Shown here one piece after another: positions 26,174 to 34,893 of a stretch of 64,000 nt of DNA (within the stretch, counting starts at the first letter, position 1; every line of letters starts with the position of its first letter). A program made the position numbers and the translations under genes. Source of the stretch: DASQYE01 sp035940775. Lineage in GTDB: Bacteria > Acidobacteriota > Blastocatellia > Pyrinomonadales > Pyrinomonadaceae. The notes beneath the pieces were generated by a model. The model saw only the letters and a list, made by a program, of their open reading frames with translations, was not told the origin of the DNA and did not search any database. The DNA is taken from contig DASZEN010000017.1 in the NCBI GenBank assembly GCA_035940775.1, forward strand, positions 186,001 through 250,000. Reading direction: 5' to 3'.

Positions 26174-27967
26174 ATGCTTCTCGCCCTGCTTCTGCTGTCG
26201 CTTTTCCTGCTTGTGCTGCTGGGCTTTTACGTCTTCGTCGCCGCGCCCCGCAGCCGCACGCACCAGACCTTCGTGGCCTTTGTCGCCTGCCTCGCGCTGT
26301 GGACGATCAAGGACATCGTGTTGTGGGGATTTCACACGCGCGCGGGTTCGGCGGCGTGGTGGGCCAGCGTGAGCTTTATCATAGCGCTCTTGTTGCAGTA
26401 TTCGCTGGTCGTCTTCGCCTGGGTTTTTCCCGAAAACAGGCCGGTGCCGCTACGTCGCGCCGCCGTGCTCTTTGCGCCGGGAGCGGTGTTGATACCGGCG
26501 GCCGTGTTGGGATGGATGTGGAGAGAGGTCGGGTTCGTCGAGGGCCGCTTTCGTATCGAGCTGACGCCTCTGGCCTACGCCTTCGGTCTTTACGCTTACG
26601 GCGTGTTCGCTTACGGGTTCGGTCTGCTGTACGCCAAATACCGTCGCTATCGCGGCGAGCTTTGGGGCCAACAGCTCGGCGCTATCCTGTGGGCGCTCGT
26701 CATCACCGTGACGCTCAATACGCTGGCGAACAATCTGCTGCCGCTCGCTGGCTTTTACGGTCTGTTGCCTTTCGGCTCCGTCTTCGTTCTGCTCGGCGTC
26801 GTCATCTATGCTTACGCGATCACGAGCTTCAAGCTCTTTTCGCTTCAGTCGGCGCTCGACCAGTTCAGGCTCTTTCCGGTCGCCTACAAGGTGGCGCTCT
26901 CGATTGCGGCGGTCGCCGTCCTCAGTTTTCTTTTCCTACAGATTCCGGTCGTCTGGTGGAGCTTTAGCGACGGGCCTGGGGCTGAAGCCTGGCGGCGCTA
27001 TCTGGTCTTCAGCGTCATTACGGCGCTCGTCCCCAACCTGCTGCTCGTGGCCTTGATTATACGTACCATCTCGCGCCCGGTTCGTCGCCTGACGGAGGCC
27101 GCCGTAGAGGTCGCGGGCGGCGCGTACGGAACCGAAGTCGATCTGAGCAGCAACGATGAGATGGGCCTGCTGGCCGATTCCTTCAACGAGATGAGCCGCA
27201 AGATGGCCGCCGACATAGAGCGCCTGCGCGAACTGAATGTGCAGTTGATACGAACGGAAAAGCTGGCCGCCGCCGGAACGCTCGCCGCCGGGGTCGCGCA
27301 CGAGGTCAATAATCCGCTCGCCTCCATTTCGTCGTTGATACAGATGCTACAGACGCGCGGAACGGTCGACGCTGAGACGCGCGAGATGCTGCGTCTGATC
27401 TCGACGCAGATCGACCGCATCACGCAGGTCTTGCGCGACATGATGGATTTTGCGCGCGCGCGTCCTCCGGCCCGCGCGCCGCACGACCTCAACCGCATCG
27501 TCGCGGCGAGCATACGCCTCGCCAGCTTCGACAAGGCTTTTCAGCGTCTTCAGCTTTCCGTCCACGAGGACGAGGAGGCGCCGCTCATCTTCGCCGATTC
27601 GGATCAGCTTCAACAGGTCTTCCTGAATCTTCTGCTCAACGCGCGCGACGCCATGCCCGACGGAGGCTTTCTCTCAGTCCGCACTCTGTACGACGCGCTT
27701 CACGATGAGCTTGTCGTGGAAATCAGCGATAGCGGCACGGGCATCGCGCCCGAACATCGCGCTCATGTCTTTGATCCGTTCTACACGACCAAGCCAGCGG
27801 GCACGGGCACGGGTCTCGGCCTCGCCGTCTGTTATGGCATAGTCACGGCGCACGGCGGCCACATAGAGATCGGGCCGCACAATGGCGCGGGCACGACCGT
27901 GCGGGTCAGGCTGCCGGTCGGCCCGGGCGGTGGAGGAGGGGGAGGCCATGCCGACGATCCATCTTGA
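26174..27967 (+). CDS. Sensor histidine kinase, 7TM N-terminus
   Basis: 597 residues from the ATG at 26174 (a TTG nine codons upstream is possible). N-terminal 7TM-type histidine-kinase sensor region (about 1-220), one more helix pair, a HAMP linker after IIRTISRPVRRLTEAA, then HisKA with the phospho-acceptor His376 in GVAHEVNNPLASISS, and a HATPase domain with N box (LLNARDAM), G1 (DSGTGI), F (FDPFYTTK) and G2 (GTGLGLAV). Pairs with the NtrC-type regulator three genes down. Its last 20 nt overlap the SRPBCC gene. Confidence 0.92.
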   Translation: MLLALLLLSLFLLVLLGFYVFVAAPRSRTHQTFVAFVACLALWTIKDIVLWGFHTRAGSAAWWASVSFIIALLLQYSLVVFAWVFPENRPVPLRRAAVLFAPGAVLIPAAVLGWMWREVGFVEGRFRIELTPLAYAFGLYAYGVFAYGFGLLYAKYRRYRGELWGQQLGAILWALVITVTLNTLANNLLPLAGFYGLLPFGSVFVLLGVVIYAYAITSFKLFSLQSALDQFRLFPVAYKVALSIAAVAVLSFLFLQIPVVWWSFSDGPGAEAWRRYLVFSVITALVPNLLLVALIIRTISRPVRRLTEAAVEVAGGAYGTEVDLSSNDEMGLLADSFNEMSRKMAADIERLRELNVQLIRTEKLAAAGTLAAGVAHEVNNPLASISSLIQMLQTRGTVDAETREMLRLISTQIDRITQVLRDMMDFARARPPARAPHDLNRIVAASIRLASFDKAFQRLQLSVHEDEEAPLIFADSDQLQQVFLNLLLNARDAMPDGGFLSVRTLYDALHDELVVEISDSGTGIAPEHRAHVFDPFYTTKPAGTGTGLGLAVCYGIVTAHGGHIEIGPHNGAGTTVRVRLPVGPGGGGGGGHADDPS

Positions 27968-28403
27968 AACCTTCATCCGCGCTCCCGCGGAGCTGTGCTT
28001 CGATCTGTCGCGGAGCGTTGATATACACATGGCTTCGACAGATTATACGGGCGAGCGCGCCGTCGACGGCGTGACTTCGGGGATGATGAGCCTGGGCGAC
28101 GAGGTGACCTGGGAAGCGAAGCATTTCGGCGTGCGTCAGCGTCTCACTTCCAGAATCACGGCGATGGAGCGCCCGCGCCTTTTCGTCGATGAGATGCAGC
28201 GCGGCGCATTCAAGAGCTGGCATCACACGCACCTCTTCGAGCCGCGCGAAGACGGTACTTTGATGATAGACGACGCCCGTTACAGCTCGCCGCTCGGCCC
28301 CGTCGGGCGCATCATTGACCGGCTCTTCCTCGAAAAATATATGACGCGCCTTCTGGTCGTGCGCAATGCGCATATCAAGAGAGTGGCGGAGGCACAATGC
28401 TGA
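27948..28403 (+). CDS. SRPBCC-family lipid/ligand-binding protein
   Basis: 151 residues from the ATG at 27948 with a GGAGG-rich ribosome site inside the kinase gene. START-like SRPBCC fold: opens with IHLETFIRAPAELCFDLSRSVD, the HTHLFEPREDGTLMIDD strand, and ends in a long helix after PLGPVGRIIDRLFLEKYM. This subgroup is often annotated as cell-division-inhibitor-like, without proof. Overlaps both neighbours, so it is translationally coupled into the two-component operon; a signal-related ligand role is possible. Confidence 0.85.
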   Translation: MPTIHLETFIRAPAELCFDLSRSVDIHMASTDYTGERAVDGVTSGMMSLGDEVTWEAKHFGVRQRLTSRITAMERPRLFVDEMQRGAFKSWHHTHLFEPREDGTLMIDDARYSSPLGPVGRIIDRLFLEKYMTRLLVVRNAHIKRVAEAQC

Positions 28404-29128
28404 GACTGCCAACCATCGAGGGCGTCATTCGCAGGCGCTTACTCGTCAACTTTCAGGTCGAGGCGGAAGTCGCACAGCGATTGCTGCCCGCCCGCTTTCG
28501 CCCAAAGCTTCATGACGGCGTGGCCGTCGCCGGGATATGTCTGATCCGTCTTGAGCATATTCGCCCGAAGGGCTGGCCGCAGGTGGCCGGGATGAGCAGC
28601 GAGAACGCCGCGCATCGAATCGCCGTGCTGTGGGACGACGAGGATGGCGGCGAAACGCGCGAGGGCGTCTTTATCCCGCGCCGCGATACGGATTCCACCT
28701 TCAATCACCTGCTGGGCGGTCGCTTATTTCCGGGCGAACAGCATCGCGCCGCTTTCGAGGTTCGGGAATCCGACGCCGAGATCAACCTCGCCATGAAATC
28801 TGCGGACAACTCCGTGGCCGTGCGATTGGCGGCAAACGTGGCCCACACGATTCCACCCGACTCGATCTTCAAGACGCTCCCGGCGGCATCCTCTTTCTTT
28901 GAAGCGGGCTCGTTGGGTCTCTCGGCGACGAGCGATCCGCAGCGTCTCGACAGCATCGCCCTGAAAACGGATCAATGGCGGGTCGAGCCGCTTGACGTGA
29001 AGAGCGTCTATTCGAGCTACTTTGCCGACAAGACCAGATTTCCCAAAGGCAGCGTCCGCTTCGATCACGCGCTCCTGATGAGAAACATCGCGCACGAGTG
29101 GCTGAGCGCCCCAGACCTCTATCTCTAA
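28397..29128 (+). CDS. DUF2071 (YqjF-like) protein
   Basis: 243 residues. Acetoacetate-decarboxylase-like fold family DUF2071: starts with RRRLLVNFQVEAEVAQRLLPARFRP, then VAVAGICLIRLEHIRP, and has the HLLGGRLFPGEQH segment and a long C-terminal strand region. The ATG overlaps the previous stop by 7 nt. The family function is unknown. Its place between a kinase and its regulator is unusual and suggests the system senses or processes a small organic ligand (inference). Confidence 0.8.
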   Translation: MLRLPTIEGVIRRRLLVNFQVEAEVAQRLLPARFRPKLHDGVAVAGICLIRLEHIRPKGWPQVAGMSSENAAHRIAVLWDDEDGGETREGVFIPRRDTDSTFNHLLGGRLFPGEQHRAAFEVRESDAEINLAMKSADNSVAVRLAANVAHTIPPDSIFKTLPAASSFFEAGSLGLSATSDPQRLDSIALKTDQWRVEPLDVKSVYSSYFADKTRFPKGSVRFDHALLMRNIAHEWLSAPDLYL

Positions 29129-29143
29129 TTTTGATGTGTCGAT

Positions 29144-30502
29144 ATGAAAACTTCACCGCTGATTTTGATCGCCGAAGACGAAGACCTGATGCGCGCCATC
29201 CTCCTGCGACTGCTCGAAGAGGCAGGTTACCGCGCGGCGGCCGCCGCGAGCGCAGAGGAGGCGCTTGAGCGTTTCGCGGCCGAGGACGTGGCCGTGACGA
29301 TCACGGACATACGCATGACGGGCATGGACGGGCTCGCCCTGCTCGACCGCATCAAGGACACAGACCCGGAAGCCCTCGTCATCGTGATGACGGCCTACTC
29401 GTCGGTCGATTCGGCGGTCGCCGCGCTGCGCAAAGGGGCCTACGATTACATTACGAAACCGTTCGTCAACGAAGACCTGTTGCAATCCGTGAAGAATGCT
29501 CTGCGCCAGCGCGAGTTGTTTCGCGAGAACCGCGCGCTCCGGCGCGAGCTTGATCGCCGCTACAGCTTTTCCGAGATCATTGGAACCTCGCCCGCGCTGC
29601 AAGCAGTCTTTCGCCTGGTTGAAAAAGTCGCCAGTACGAACACGAACATACTCGTCCAGGGCGAGTCGGGCACGGGTAAGGAATTGATCGCGCGCGCCAT
29701 CCATCACAACAGCCCGCGCTCGGAGCGCCCGTTTGTCGCCATCAATTGCGGCGCGCTTCCGGAAACGCTGCTCGAATCCGAACTGTTCGGCCACGTGAAG
29801 GGCGCTTTCACGGGCGCGGTGGCTAACAAGCCTGGGCTGTTTCGCTCGGCCGAGGGCGGGACGGTCTTGCTCGACGAGGTCGGCGAGATTTCGCCCGCGA
29901 TGCAGGTCAGGCTGCTGCGCACGCTGCAAGAGCATGAAGTCACTCCCGTCGGCTCAAGCATCGCCGTCCCCTTCGACGCGCGCATCATCTGCGCGACCAA
30001 CCGCGATCTCGAAAAAGAGGTCGCCGAGGGGCGTTTTCGCGAAGACCTTTTCTACCGCCTCAACGTCATAGAGATTCACCTGCCACCCTTGCGCGAGAGG
30101 CGCGAGGACATCCCTCTTCTCGTGCGCAACTTCATCACACGCACCGCGCGCGAACAGGAGCGCGATGAAAAAGCTATCGAGGCGGCGGCGCTCTCGGCCC
30201 TCATCAATTATTCCTGGCCCGGCAATGTGCGCGAGTTGCAGAACGCCATCGAGCGCGCCTTCACGCTGAGCGGCGACCAGATAGACCTTGACAGTCTGCC
30301 GCCACGCGTGCGCGACGCCGCGGGCGGCCAAACCACCATGCGCGACCCGGACGGCCTGCGCCCCACGCTCGAAGAGATCGAGCGCCGCCACATCTTCGAG
30401 ACCCTGGCCTCGGTCAATCAGGACAAGGCCCGCGCCGCCAACATCCTCGGCATAGACCTCTCGACACTCTATCGCAAGCTCAAGCGCTACGACGCCGTGT
30501 GA
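29144..30502 (+). CDS. NtrC/AtoC-type sigma-54-dependent response regulator
   Basis: 452 residues: receiver domain (1-120, phospho-acceptor Asp55 in TITDIRMTG, Lys105), AAA+ domain with Walker A GESGTGKE (173-180), the sigma-54 contact loop GAFTGA (220-225), Walker B TVLLDEVGE and an R-finger region, and a C-terminal Fis-type helix-turn-helix (RAANILGIDLSTLYRKLKRY). Activates sigma-54 promoters when phosphorylated, here presumably by the histidine kinase in the same operon. Target genes unknown; no -24/-12 promoter was found upstream of its own operon. Confidence 0.95.
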   Translation: MKTSPLILIAEDEDLMRAILLRLLEEAGYRAAAAASAEEALERFAAEDVAVTITDIRMTGMDGLALLDRIKDTDPEALVIVMTAYSSVDSAVAALRKGAYDYITKPFVNEDLLQSVKNALRQRELFRENRALRRELDRRYSFSEIIGTSPALQAVFRLVEKVASTNTNILVQGESGTGKELIARAIHHNSPRSERPFVAINCGALPETLLESELFGHVKGAFTGAVANKPGLFRSAEGGTVLLDEVGEISPAMQVRLLRTLQEHEVTPVGSSIAVPFDARIICATNRDLEKEVAEGRFREDLFYRLNVIEIHLPPLRERREDIPLLVRNFITRTAREQERDEKAIEAAALSALINYSWPGNVRELQNAIERAFTLSGDQIDLDSLPPRVRDAAGGQTTMRDPDGLRPTLEEIERRHIFETLASVNQDKARAANILGIDLSTLYRKLKRYDAV

Positions 30503-30516
30503 AGCCTGGTTATCGG

Positions 30517-30592
30517 CTCCGGCATAAACTGCACTTTCTCCGGCATAAAATGCCAACAATTCCGGCGTAAGCTGTTATTGAATTTTATGCTG
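30517..30592. repeat. Three direct repeats plus one inverted copy
   Basis: TCCGGCATAAACTGC (30517), TCCGGCATAAAATGC (30538) and TCCGGCGTAAGCTGT (30561) repeat at 21- and 23-bp steps, and 30581-30592 carries an inverted copy (ATTTTATGCTGG) that can pair with 30539-30550. They start 15 bp past the NtrC-type gene. Roughly two-turn spacing would suit a multimeric DNA-binding protein; a terminator role is also possible. Confidence 0.6.
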
Positions 30593-30692
30593 GTTAGTCA
30601 AAACCAGTCTCTTTAGTCAGATAATAGAGGTACGACCCGATCCGGCTATTAGTCGCGATAGTTGTTTAGCATAAGAGAATTGCCAGCTTCGG

Positions 30693-30715
30693 TCGGGCTG
30701 AATGAGTTGTCAGGC
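30693..30715 (-). repeat. attC half-site after the amidohydrolase cassette
   Basis: Plus strand TCGGGCTGAATGAGTTGTCAGGC matches the R''/L'' half of the other attC sites. The expected partner half about 85 bp to the left is not recognisable; no AAC core exists in the interval. The array edge has probably decayed or been rearranged here. Confidence 0.6.
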
Positions 30716-30741
30716 GCGGCTTTGGAATTTGATACGCTCTG

Positions 30742-32109
30742 CTAATTTTGTCCCCTCATGGTTTCCAAAGTTGTTTTAGGAATTAGTTTGCCGCCGAAGA
30801 CAACAGTATTGACCTTTTGTACGTTGCCGATGTCTTCTAACGGATTAGCATCAAGCAATACAAGATCGGCAATTTTGCCGCGCTCAATTGTACCGAGCGA
30901 CTTGAGTCTGCCAAGGAATTCTGCCGGGTTACGAGTTGCGCTTTGCAGGGCTTCCATAGGTGTGAGTCCCGCTGCGACAAGCAGCGAAAGCTCCTCATAT
31001 AAGCTTGATCTCTCCGGCGGTAAATCTGTACCCGCCATAATCTTTATTCCGGCACGCTGCATTGCCCTGACTAAATCGAACTGTTTTTGTAGCAGCTTCC
31101 TCCCGTAGCGAATATCATCTTCACTCAAGTCCCTGCGCTCGTTAATGGCTGCCCGCAGCGGCTGAGCCGCGAGCGTTGGCACTTGCCACGTTCTGTTTCT
31201 GCGGAACATCAAAAGAAGGGCGGCTGCTTTCCGATCATCGAAACTCTCGAACAGGGGTTTCGTGAGGCTGGCTCTAAAGATGCCACTATCGTCAGGCTCT
31301 TTCCCTTCCTCCAAAGCCTTCATCACATTACTTACGATCTCTCTCACCTTCGCGGTCAGTTCAGCCCCACGGTCTGAACAACCGAGGAGCACACCATAAA
31401 AACGACCGCCGAGATGCTCAATACTCCGTTGCCCCGCGTTTGAAGCTTCAGCCGCAGTAACAGATGGTGGAACGTGTCCGGCAAATGGAATCCGCTGCCG
31501 TTTGGCTTCGTCAGCAATGACGAAGTACAAGTCGCGCGGAAGCGCATCCTGTACTTTGATAAAATCTACGCCGTGCCCTTTGAGTGAAATTACTGCCTGC
31601 CTCGCCTCGGTCTCATTATTCACGGAAATAAAGAGGGGCAGCTTAAAGGGAAGCGGCCCCTGCACGATAGGGCCTGCAATTATCATGTGCGGGCCGATGA
31701 CCTCGCCTCTGTCAACCTCTCTACGAAGACGGAGGATTTCATCAAGAGGGCTTCCCATGTCACGAACGCCAGTGATTCCGTTTGCAATAAGACGTGGAAA
31801 ATATTTTTTGCCATTCTCATATCCTCCCGTATGAATATGCATATCCCACAACCCAGGTATAAGGAATTTGCCTCTGGCATTTACGATTTCCGCGCCTCTG
31901 GGCAAGCGAACCTTTCCGGCTTTACCAAGCGCGATAATTCGACCGTCTGCAACTACGATAGACATGTCGGGCTTTGCTGGCGCACCGGTGGCGTCTATGA
32001 CGGTCACGTGAGTGAAAGCAAGAGTCTGTGATTTAGAGGTTGGCTTTGACTGTCCATATATTAAAGTTGACAGCAGCAAAAGAAGTGATAATGCAAGAGC
32101 CTTTCTCAT
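30742..32109 (-). CDS. Exported amidohydrolase-family protein (cassette gene)
   Basis: 455 residues. Signal peptide at the start (MRKALALSLLLLLSTLIYG), so periplasmic or secreted. Amidohydrolase fold with the first metal motif in GLWDMHIHTGG, a Lys in VDFIKVQDA, His in FAGHVPP and SIEHLGG, and the late Asp in AGTDLPP; ends with the imidazolonepropionase-like GKIADLVLLDANPLEDI. Acts on a C-N or similar amide-type bond, substrate unknown. Leader of only 35 nt from the cassette boundary at 32144, with GAGATGA near the ATG. Last cassette of the array. Confidence 0.88.
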   Translation of the reverse strand: MRKALALSLLLLLSTLIYGQSKPTSKSQTLAFTHVTVIDATGAPAKPDMSIVVADGRIIALGKAGKVRLPRGAEIVNARGKFLIPGLWDMHIHTGGYENGKKYFPRLIANGITGVRDMGSPLDEILRLRREVDRGEVIGPHMIIAGPIVQGPLPFKLPLFISVNNETEARQAVISLKGHGVDFIKVQDALPRDLYFVIADEAKRQRIPFAGHVPPSVTAAEASNAGQRSIEHLGGRFYGVLLGCSDRGAELTAKVREIVSNVMKALEEGKEPDDSGIFRASLTKPLFESFDDRKAAALLLMFRRNRTWQVPTLAAQPLRAAINERRDLSEDDIRYGRKLLQKQFDLVRAMQRAGIKIMAGTDLPPERSSLYEELSLLVAAGLTPMEALQSATRNPAEFLGRLKSLGTIERGKIADLVLLDANPLEDIGNVQKVNTVVFGGKLIPKTTLETMRGQN

Positions 32110-32138
32110 ATTTCATCTCAACTCTCGTAACACGCAAC

Positions 32139-32247
32139 GCCTAACGCTCGAATTAACCCGCGCCGAGCATGAAGCATTCAACATTATCGGAGAAAGTGGC
32201 GATAAAGGAGATGCTATCGCGGGGTCGGGTTGAATGAGTTGTTGGAC
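32139..32247 (-). repeat. attC site of the secreted-protein cassette
   Basis: 109 bp. In cassette orientation R'' is GTCCAAC (perfect RYYYAAC) and R' is GTTAGGC (perfect GTTRRRY). Inner arms CTCATTCAACCCGA and CGGGTTAATTCGAGC are complementary with the offset extra base typical of attC. Upstream gene stop is at 32410, 163 bp away. Confidence 0.88.
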
Positions 32248-32409
32248 GGCCCCTTCGCCGAAATACAGGTGATTACCTTAGATAGCACTCCCGGTCGCTG
32301 CATCGGCGGGCCGCGGACGTGCGCCTCGCTTGAGAGAGACTTGAACGTTCGTCTGATGCCTATTGTGGGCACAGCCTTAATTAGAACACTCAAGGCTGTA
32401 CCCCTCGGC

Positions 32410-33522
32410 TCACTGCGTTGGCGCGAAGCCTGAGAGCGGGTTGCCGTAGAATGCGTCGGTCTTCCACGCCGTCCTGTCCCAAGTGCCGTCCTGGTCGCCG
32501 ATGATTGTAACGGGCACGATGACACGGTCGCTGCCAAGCTTGTTAGAGCTGGCGATGCCATTGTCGAGCTTCCCGCCGGGGCCCACGGTGAACTTAAGCG
32601 ACCTTGCCAGCTTGTTATTCCACAGCAGCTTGAACTCGTACTCGCCCGGGTTCGAGGCCATCATAAACATCTCGTTGGAGTTCGGCTGCCCGCCCTGCGT
32701 CTTGTCCCACTGCTTCACTATAGGGAAGCTGCACTCAACGCGCGCCCATTTCGCCTTCTGCGGCATAGCGTCGTTCACGTAGTGCGTCGTCCCGTTTTCC
32801 ACCTTAGCCTCGCAACTGGCCGTGCCCACCTGTATGCCGTCGTTGAAAACCCTGCCGATCTCTTTGCCTTGGTAGAACAGATGTGGATCGAAGCGCACCG
32901 CCTCGCCGCGCACCCAGAACGCGACATTGAAAGACGGGTATTCCCAACCGTACACGTCGTCGGGGGTGTAGAAGATGTAACCGATGGGCAGGTTCCAGTC
33001 GTGGTCAACGTAGTAGACGAACTTATTGGCGGCCTTCGGGCCGACCTCATTTGAGAGGGTTTTCGCCACCTTCATCTTGCCGGTGAAGATCGTAGAGTTT
33101 GTTCCGGCCAGCTCGTTCCGCATCTTGATGGCGAAGTTGACAGGGCCGACGGCGGTCGTGCTCTTGTCCTCGACTTGTCGCCCCCCGCACTCTGTCTTCC
33201 ACCAGCGGCCCTTCTGTGTCTCGTCCGTGTCGCAGTCGAACGTGACCCAGGGGGCGCTACCGCCGGGTTGCATGAACTCGACGTACAGTTGGCTGCCGCT
33301 GGGTATGGGCCCGTTGACTCGGAATTCGATTTTGGGCACCCAACTCCACACGTCATAGTTTCCGTGATAGGAATTATTCGTCCAGGCGGTTATCTGGACA
33401 GAGTCTTTGGCGATTGTCGGCTGATCCTGGCTGGCGGCCGAGACCCAGACCGGTTGAAGCAGGCTGACCGCGGCCAACATCGAAAGTATGAAAGCTAAAG
33501 CGAACCCGAGTTTGCTTCTCAA
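32410..33522 (-). CDS. Secreted protein of unknown function (cassette gene)
   Basis: 370 residues from the TTG at 33522, chosen because TAGGAGGG sits six bases before it and it begins the signal peptide (RSKLGFALAFILSMLAAVSL, cleavage near WVSAA). The frame stays open 35 codons further upstream without a start signal. Mature part is strand-rich, with three or four Cys in CDTD, TECGG, ASCE and VECSF, and WNLPIGYIF-type aromatic clusters; it could be a beta-sandwich surface protein. No family recognised. Bounded by attC sites at 32139-32247 and 33675-33776. Confidence 0.75.
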   Translation of the reverse strand: MRSKLGFALAFILSMLAAVSLLQPVWVSAASQDQPTIAKDSVQITAWTNNSYHGNYDVWSWVPKIEFRVNGPIPSGSQLYVEFMQPGGSAPWVTFDCDTDETQKGRWWKTECGGRQVEDKSTTAVGPVNFAIKMRNELAGTNSTIFTGKMKVAKTLSNEVGPKAANKFVYYVDHDWNLPIGYIFYTPDDVYGWEYPSFNVAFWVRGEAVRFDPHLFYQGKEIGRVFNDGIQVGTASCEAKVENGTTHYVNDAMPQKAKWARVECSFPIVKQWDKTQGGQPNSNEMFMMASNPGEYEFKLLWNNKLARSLKFTVGPGGKLDNGIASSNKLGSDRVIVPVTIIGDQDGTWDRTAWKTDAFYGNPLSGFAPTQ

Positions 33523-33674
33523 AACGTCCCTCCTAATTCTTAATAAAGTTTTCAACGACGATCCCGTCCACACGCCTTGCCATTGTGGGATCAAGCCCGA
33601 CGGAAACCTTTCCGCGTGGTCGCGCACTCTACAACGAAAGGGGCAAAGGGTTCAATCCCTACCCCTCCCGGGCC

Positions 33675-33776
33675 GTCTAACGCCCGAATTAACCGGCCGC
33701 GCACACTATACCGATACGGCCAGGTTCTCGATGAAAGACATGCTGACTCGCGCTCCGGTCAAATGAGTTGTTAGTT
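33675..33776 (-). repeat. attC site of the MDR oxidoreductase cassette
   Basis: 102 bp. R' GTTAGAC is perfect; R'' AACTAAC matches 6 of 7. Inner arms GAATTAACCGG and CCGGTCAAATGAG (plus strand) pair. The stop codon of the upstream gene (33771-33773) lies inside R''. Confidence 0.8.
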
Positions 33777-34718
33777 TTTGTTGCTATGTCCCACGGTTAT
33801 CACTACATTCCCTTTTTTGTGCCCTTCATCCACGTACCTGTGAGCCTCGACGATCTCTTCCAGCGGGTAGCATCTATCTATGGCCGCTCTAAAATGTCCT
33901 GCTTCAATTAGCTGTTTCAGTTGGACAAGATATTCGACGCGCGGCCATGGCATTCCACCATCAACTGAAATGTACTTACCATTCTGCGTCAGTGCCTTCT
34001 TGCAGCGTACTTTTAATTTTGAACTTTTCCTTCTTCCGACGGCGTCAAGCACAAAATCATAAAGCTCCAAGCTGCCAATGGAATCCTCTCTGGTGTAATC
34101 AATCACTTTATCTGCGCCCAGAGATTTCACTAATTGTAGATTCGCAGTGCTGCACACGCCTGTCACTTCTGCCCCCAGGTACCTGGCGAGCTGCACGGCG
34201 GTTGTTCCTATGGCCCCGGAAGCTCCATAGACCAGCATTTTCTGTCCGCTTCGGATATTCCCTTTGTTCATGAAATGCGATGCTAACATTGCGCCGTAAG
34301 GGACTGCGGCGGCCTCCTCATAACTCATCGTCGCAGGTTTCATTGCAATACAGCCGGTCATCGTCTGTGCTTCCGGCATGCACGCGTATTCGGCATAGGC
34401 TCCGAGCCTCATACCGGTCGAGCCGTAAACCTGATCGCCCGTCTTAAAGAGCTTTACGTCTTTGCCTACCGCTTCGACCTCTCCCGCCAGCACAAAGCCC
34501 CAGATAGGTTTTCGCGGTTTAGTCAAACCCACCGCCAACCGCCTCATGAGCGAGAACATGATAGGCAAGTCAGAGCGGCGCATGAGGGAGTCGCTCGCCG
34601 TTACCGCCGTGGCGTAGATTTTTATGAGCACCTCATTATTCTTCGGCTTAGGTTTTTCCAGCTCTTTGAGCTGAAGAACCTCCGGCGGCCCGTACTTTGT
34701 GCAGACAATCGCTTTCAT
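33771..34718 (-). CDS. MDR-family NAD(P)-dependent oxidoreductase (cassette gene)
   Basis: 315 residues. Medium-chain dehydrogenase/quinone-reductase-like: N-terminal GroES-like domain (IWGFVLAGEVEAVGKDV, GAYAEYACMPEAQ) and Rossmann domain with YGASGAIGTTAVQLARYLGAEVTGV. The zinc ligands of alcohol dehydrogenases are absent, so a zinc-independent quinone or enone reductase is more likely. Stop codon overlaps the R'' core of its attC site, a frequent cassette feature. Start is ATG, 72 nt from the cassette boundary. Confidence 0.9.
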   Translation of the reverse strand: MKAIVCTKYGPPEVLQLKELEKPKPKNNEVLIKIYATAVTASDSLMRRSDLPIMFSLMRRLAVGLTKPRKPIWGFVLAGEVEAVGKDVKLFKTGDQVYGSTGMRLGAYAEYACMPEAQTMTGCIAMKPATMSYEEAAAVPYGAMLASHFMNKGNIRSGQKMLVYGASGAIGTTAVQLARYLGAEVTGVCSTANLQLVKSLGADKVIDYTREDSIGSLELYDFVLDAVGRRKSSKLKVRCKKALTQNGKYISVDGGMPWPRVEYLVQLKQLIEAGHFRAAIDRCYPLEEIVEAHRYVDEGHKKGNVVITVGHSNKN

Positions 34719-34784
34719 CCATACTCCTACAAGATTACTTTGACTCCACTTTTATTACGTAAATCTACCCGACGGGTTTCCAAA

Positions 34785-34893
34785 TCCTAACGCTCGAATC
34801 AACCCGCCGCCCGCGAATGCCATTCAACCGCATCGCAGGGAAGCATCATGAGAACCGTACTATCCCGCGCTCCGGCTCAATGAGTTGTCAGGC
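34785..34893 (-). repeat. attC site of the SET-domain cassette
   Basis: 109 bp. R' is GTTAGGA (6 of 7), R'' is GCCTGAC (6 of 7). Inner arms CGAATCAACCCGCC and the CCGGCTCAATGAG side are complementary. The SET gene stop (34888-34890) lies inside R''. Confidence 0.78.

Noticed and set aside
32410..33627. ATG start at 33627 for the secreted cassette protein
   Set aside because: It would place 35 non-signal residues before a clear signal peptide; the TTG at 33522 has the AGGAGG site.
33600..33675. tRNA-like sequence (AGGGTTCAATCCCT) upstream of an attC site
   Set aside because: The T-arm-like hairpin has no matching acceptor, D or anticodon arms at the right distances.
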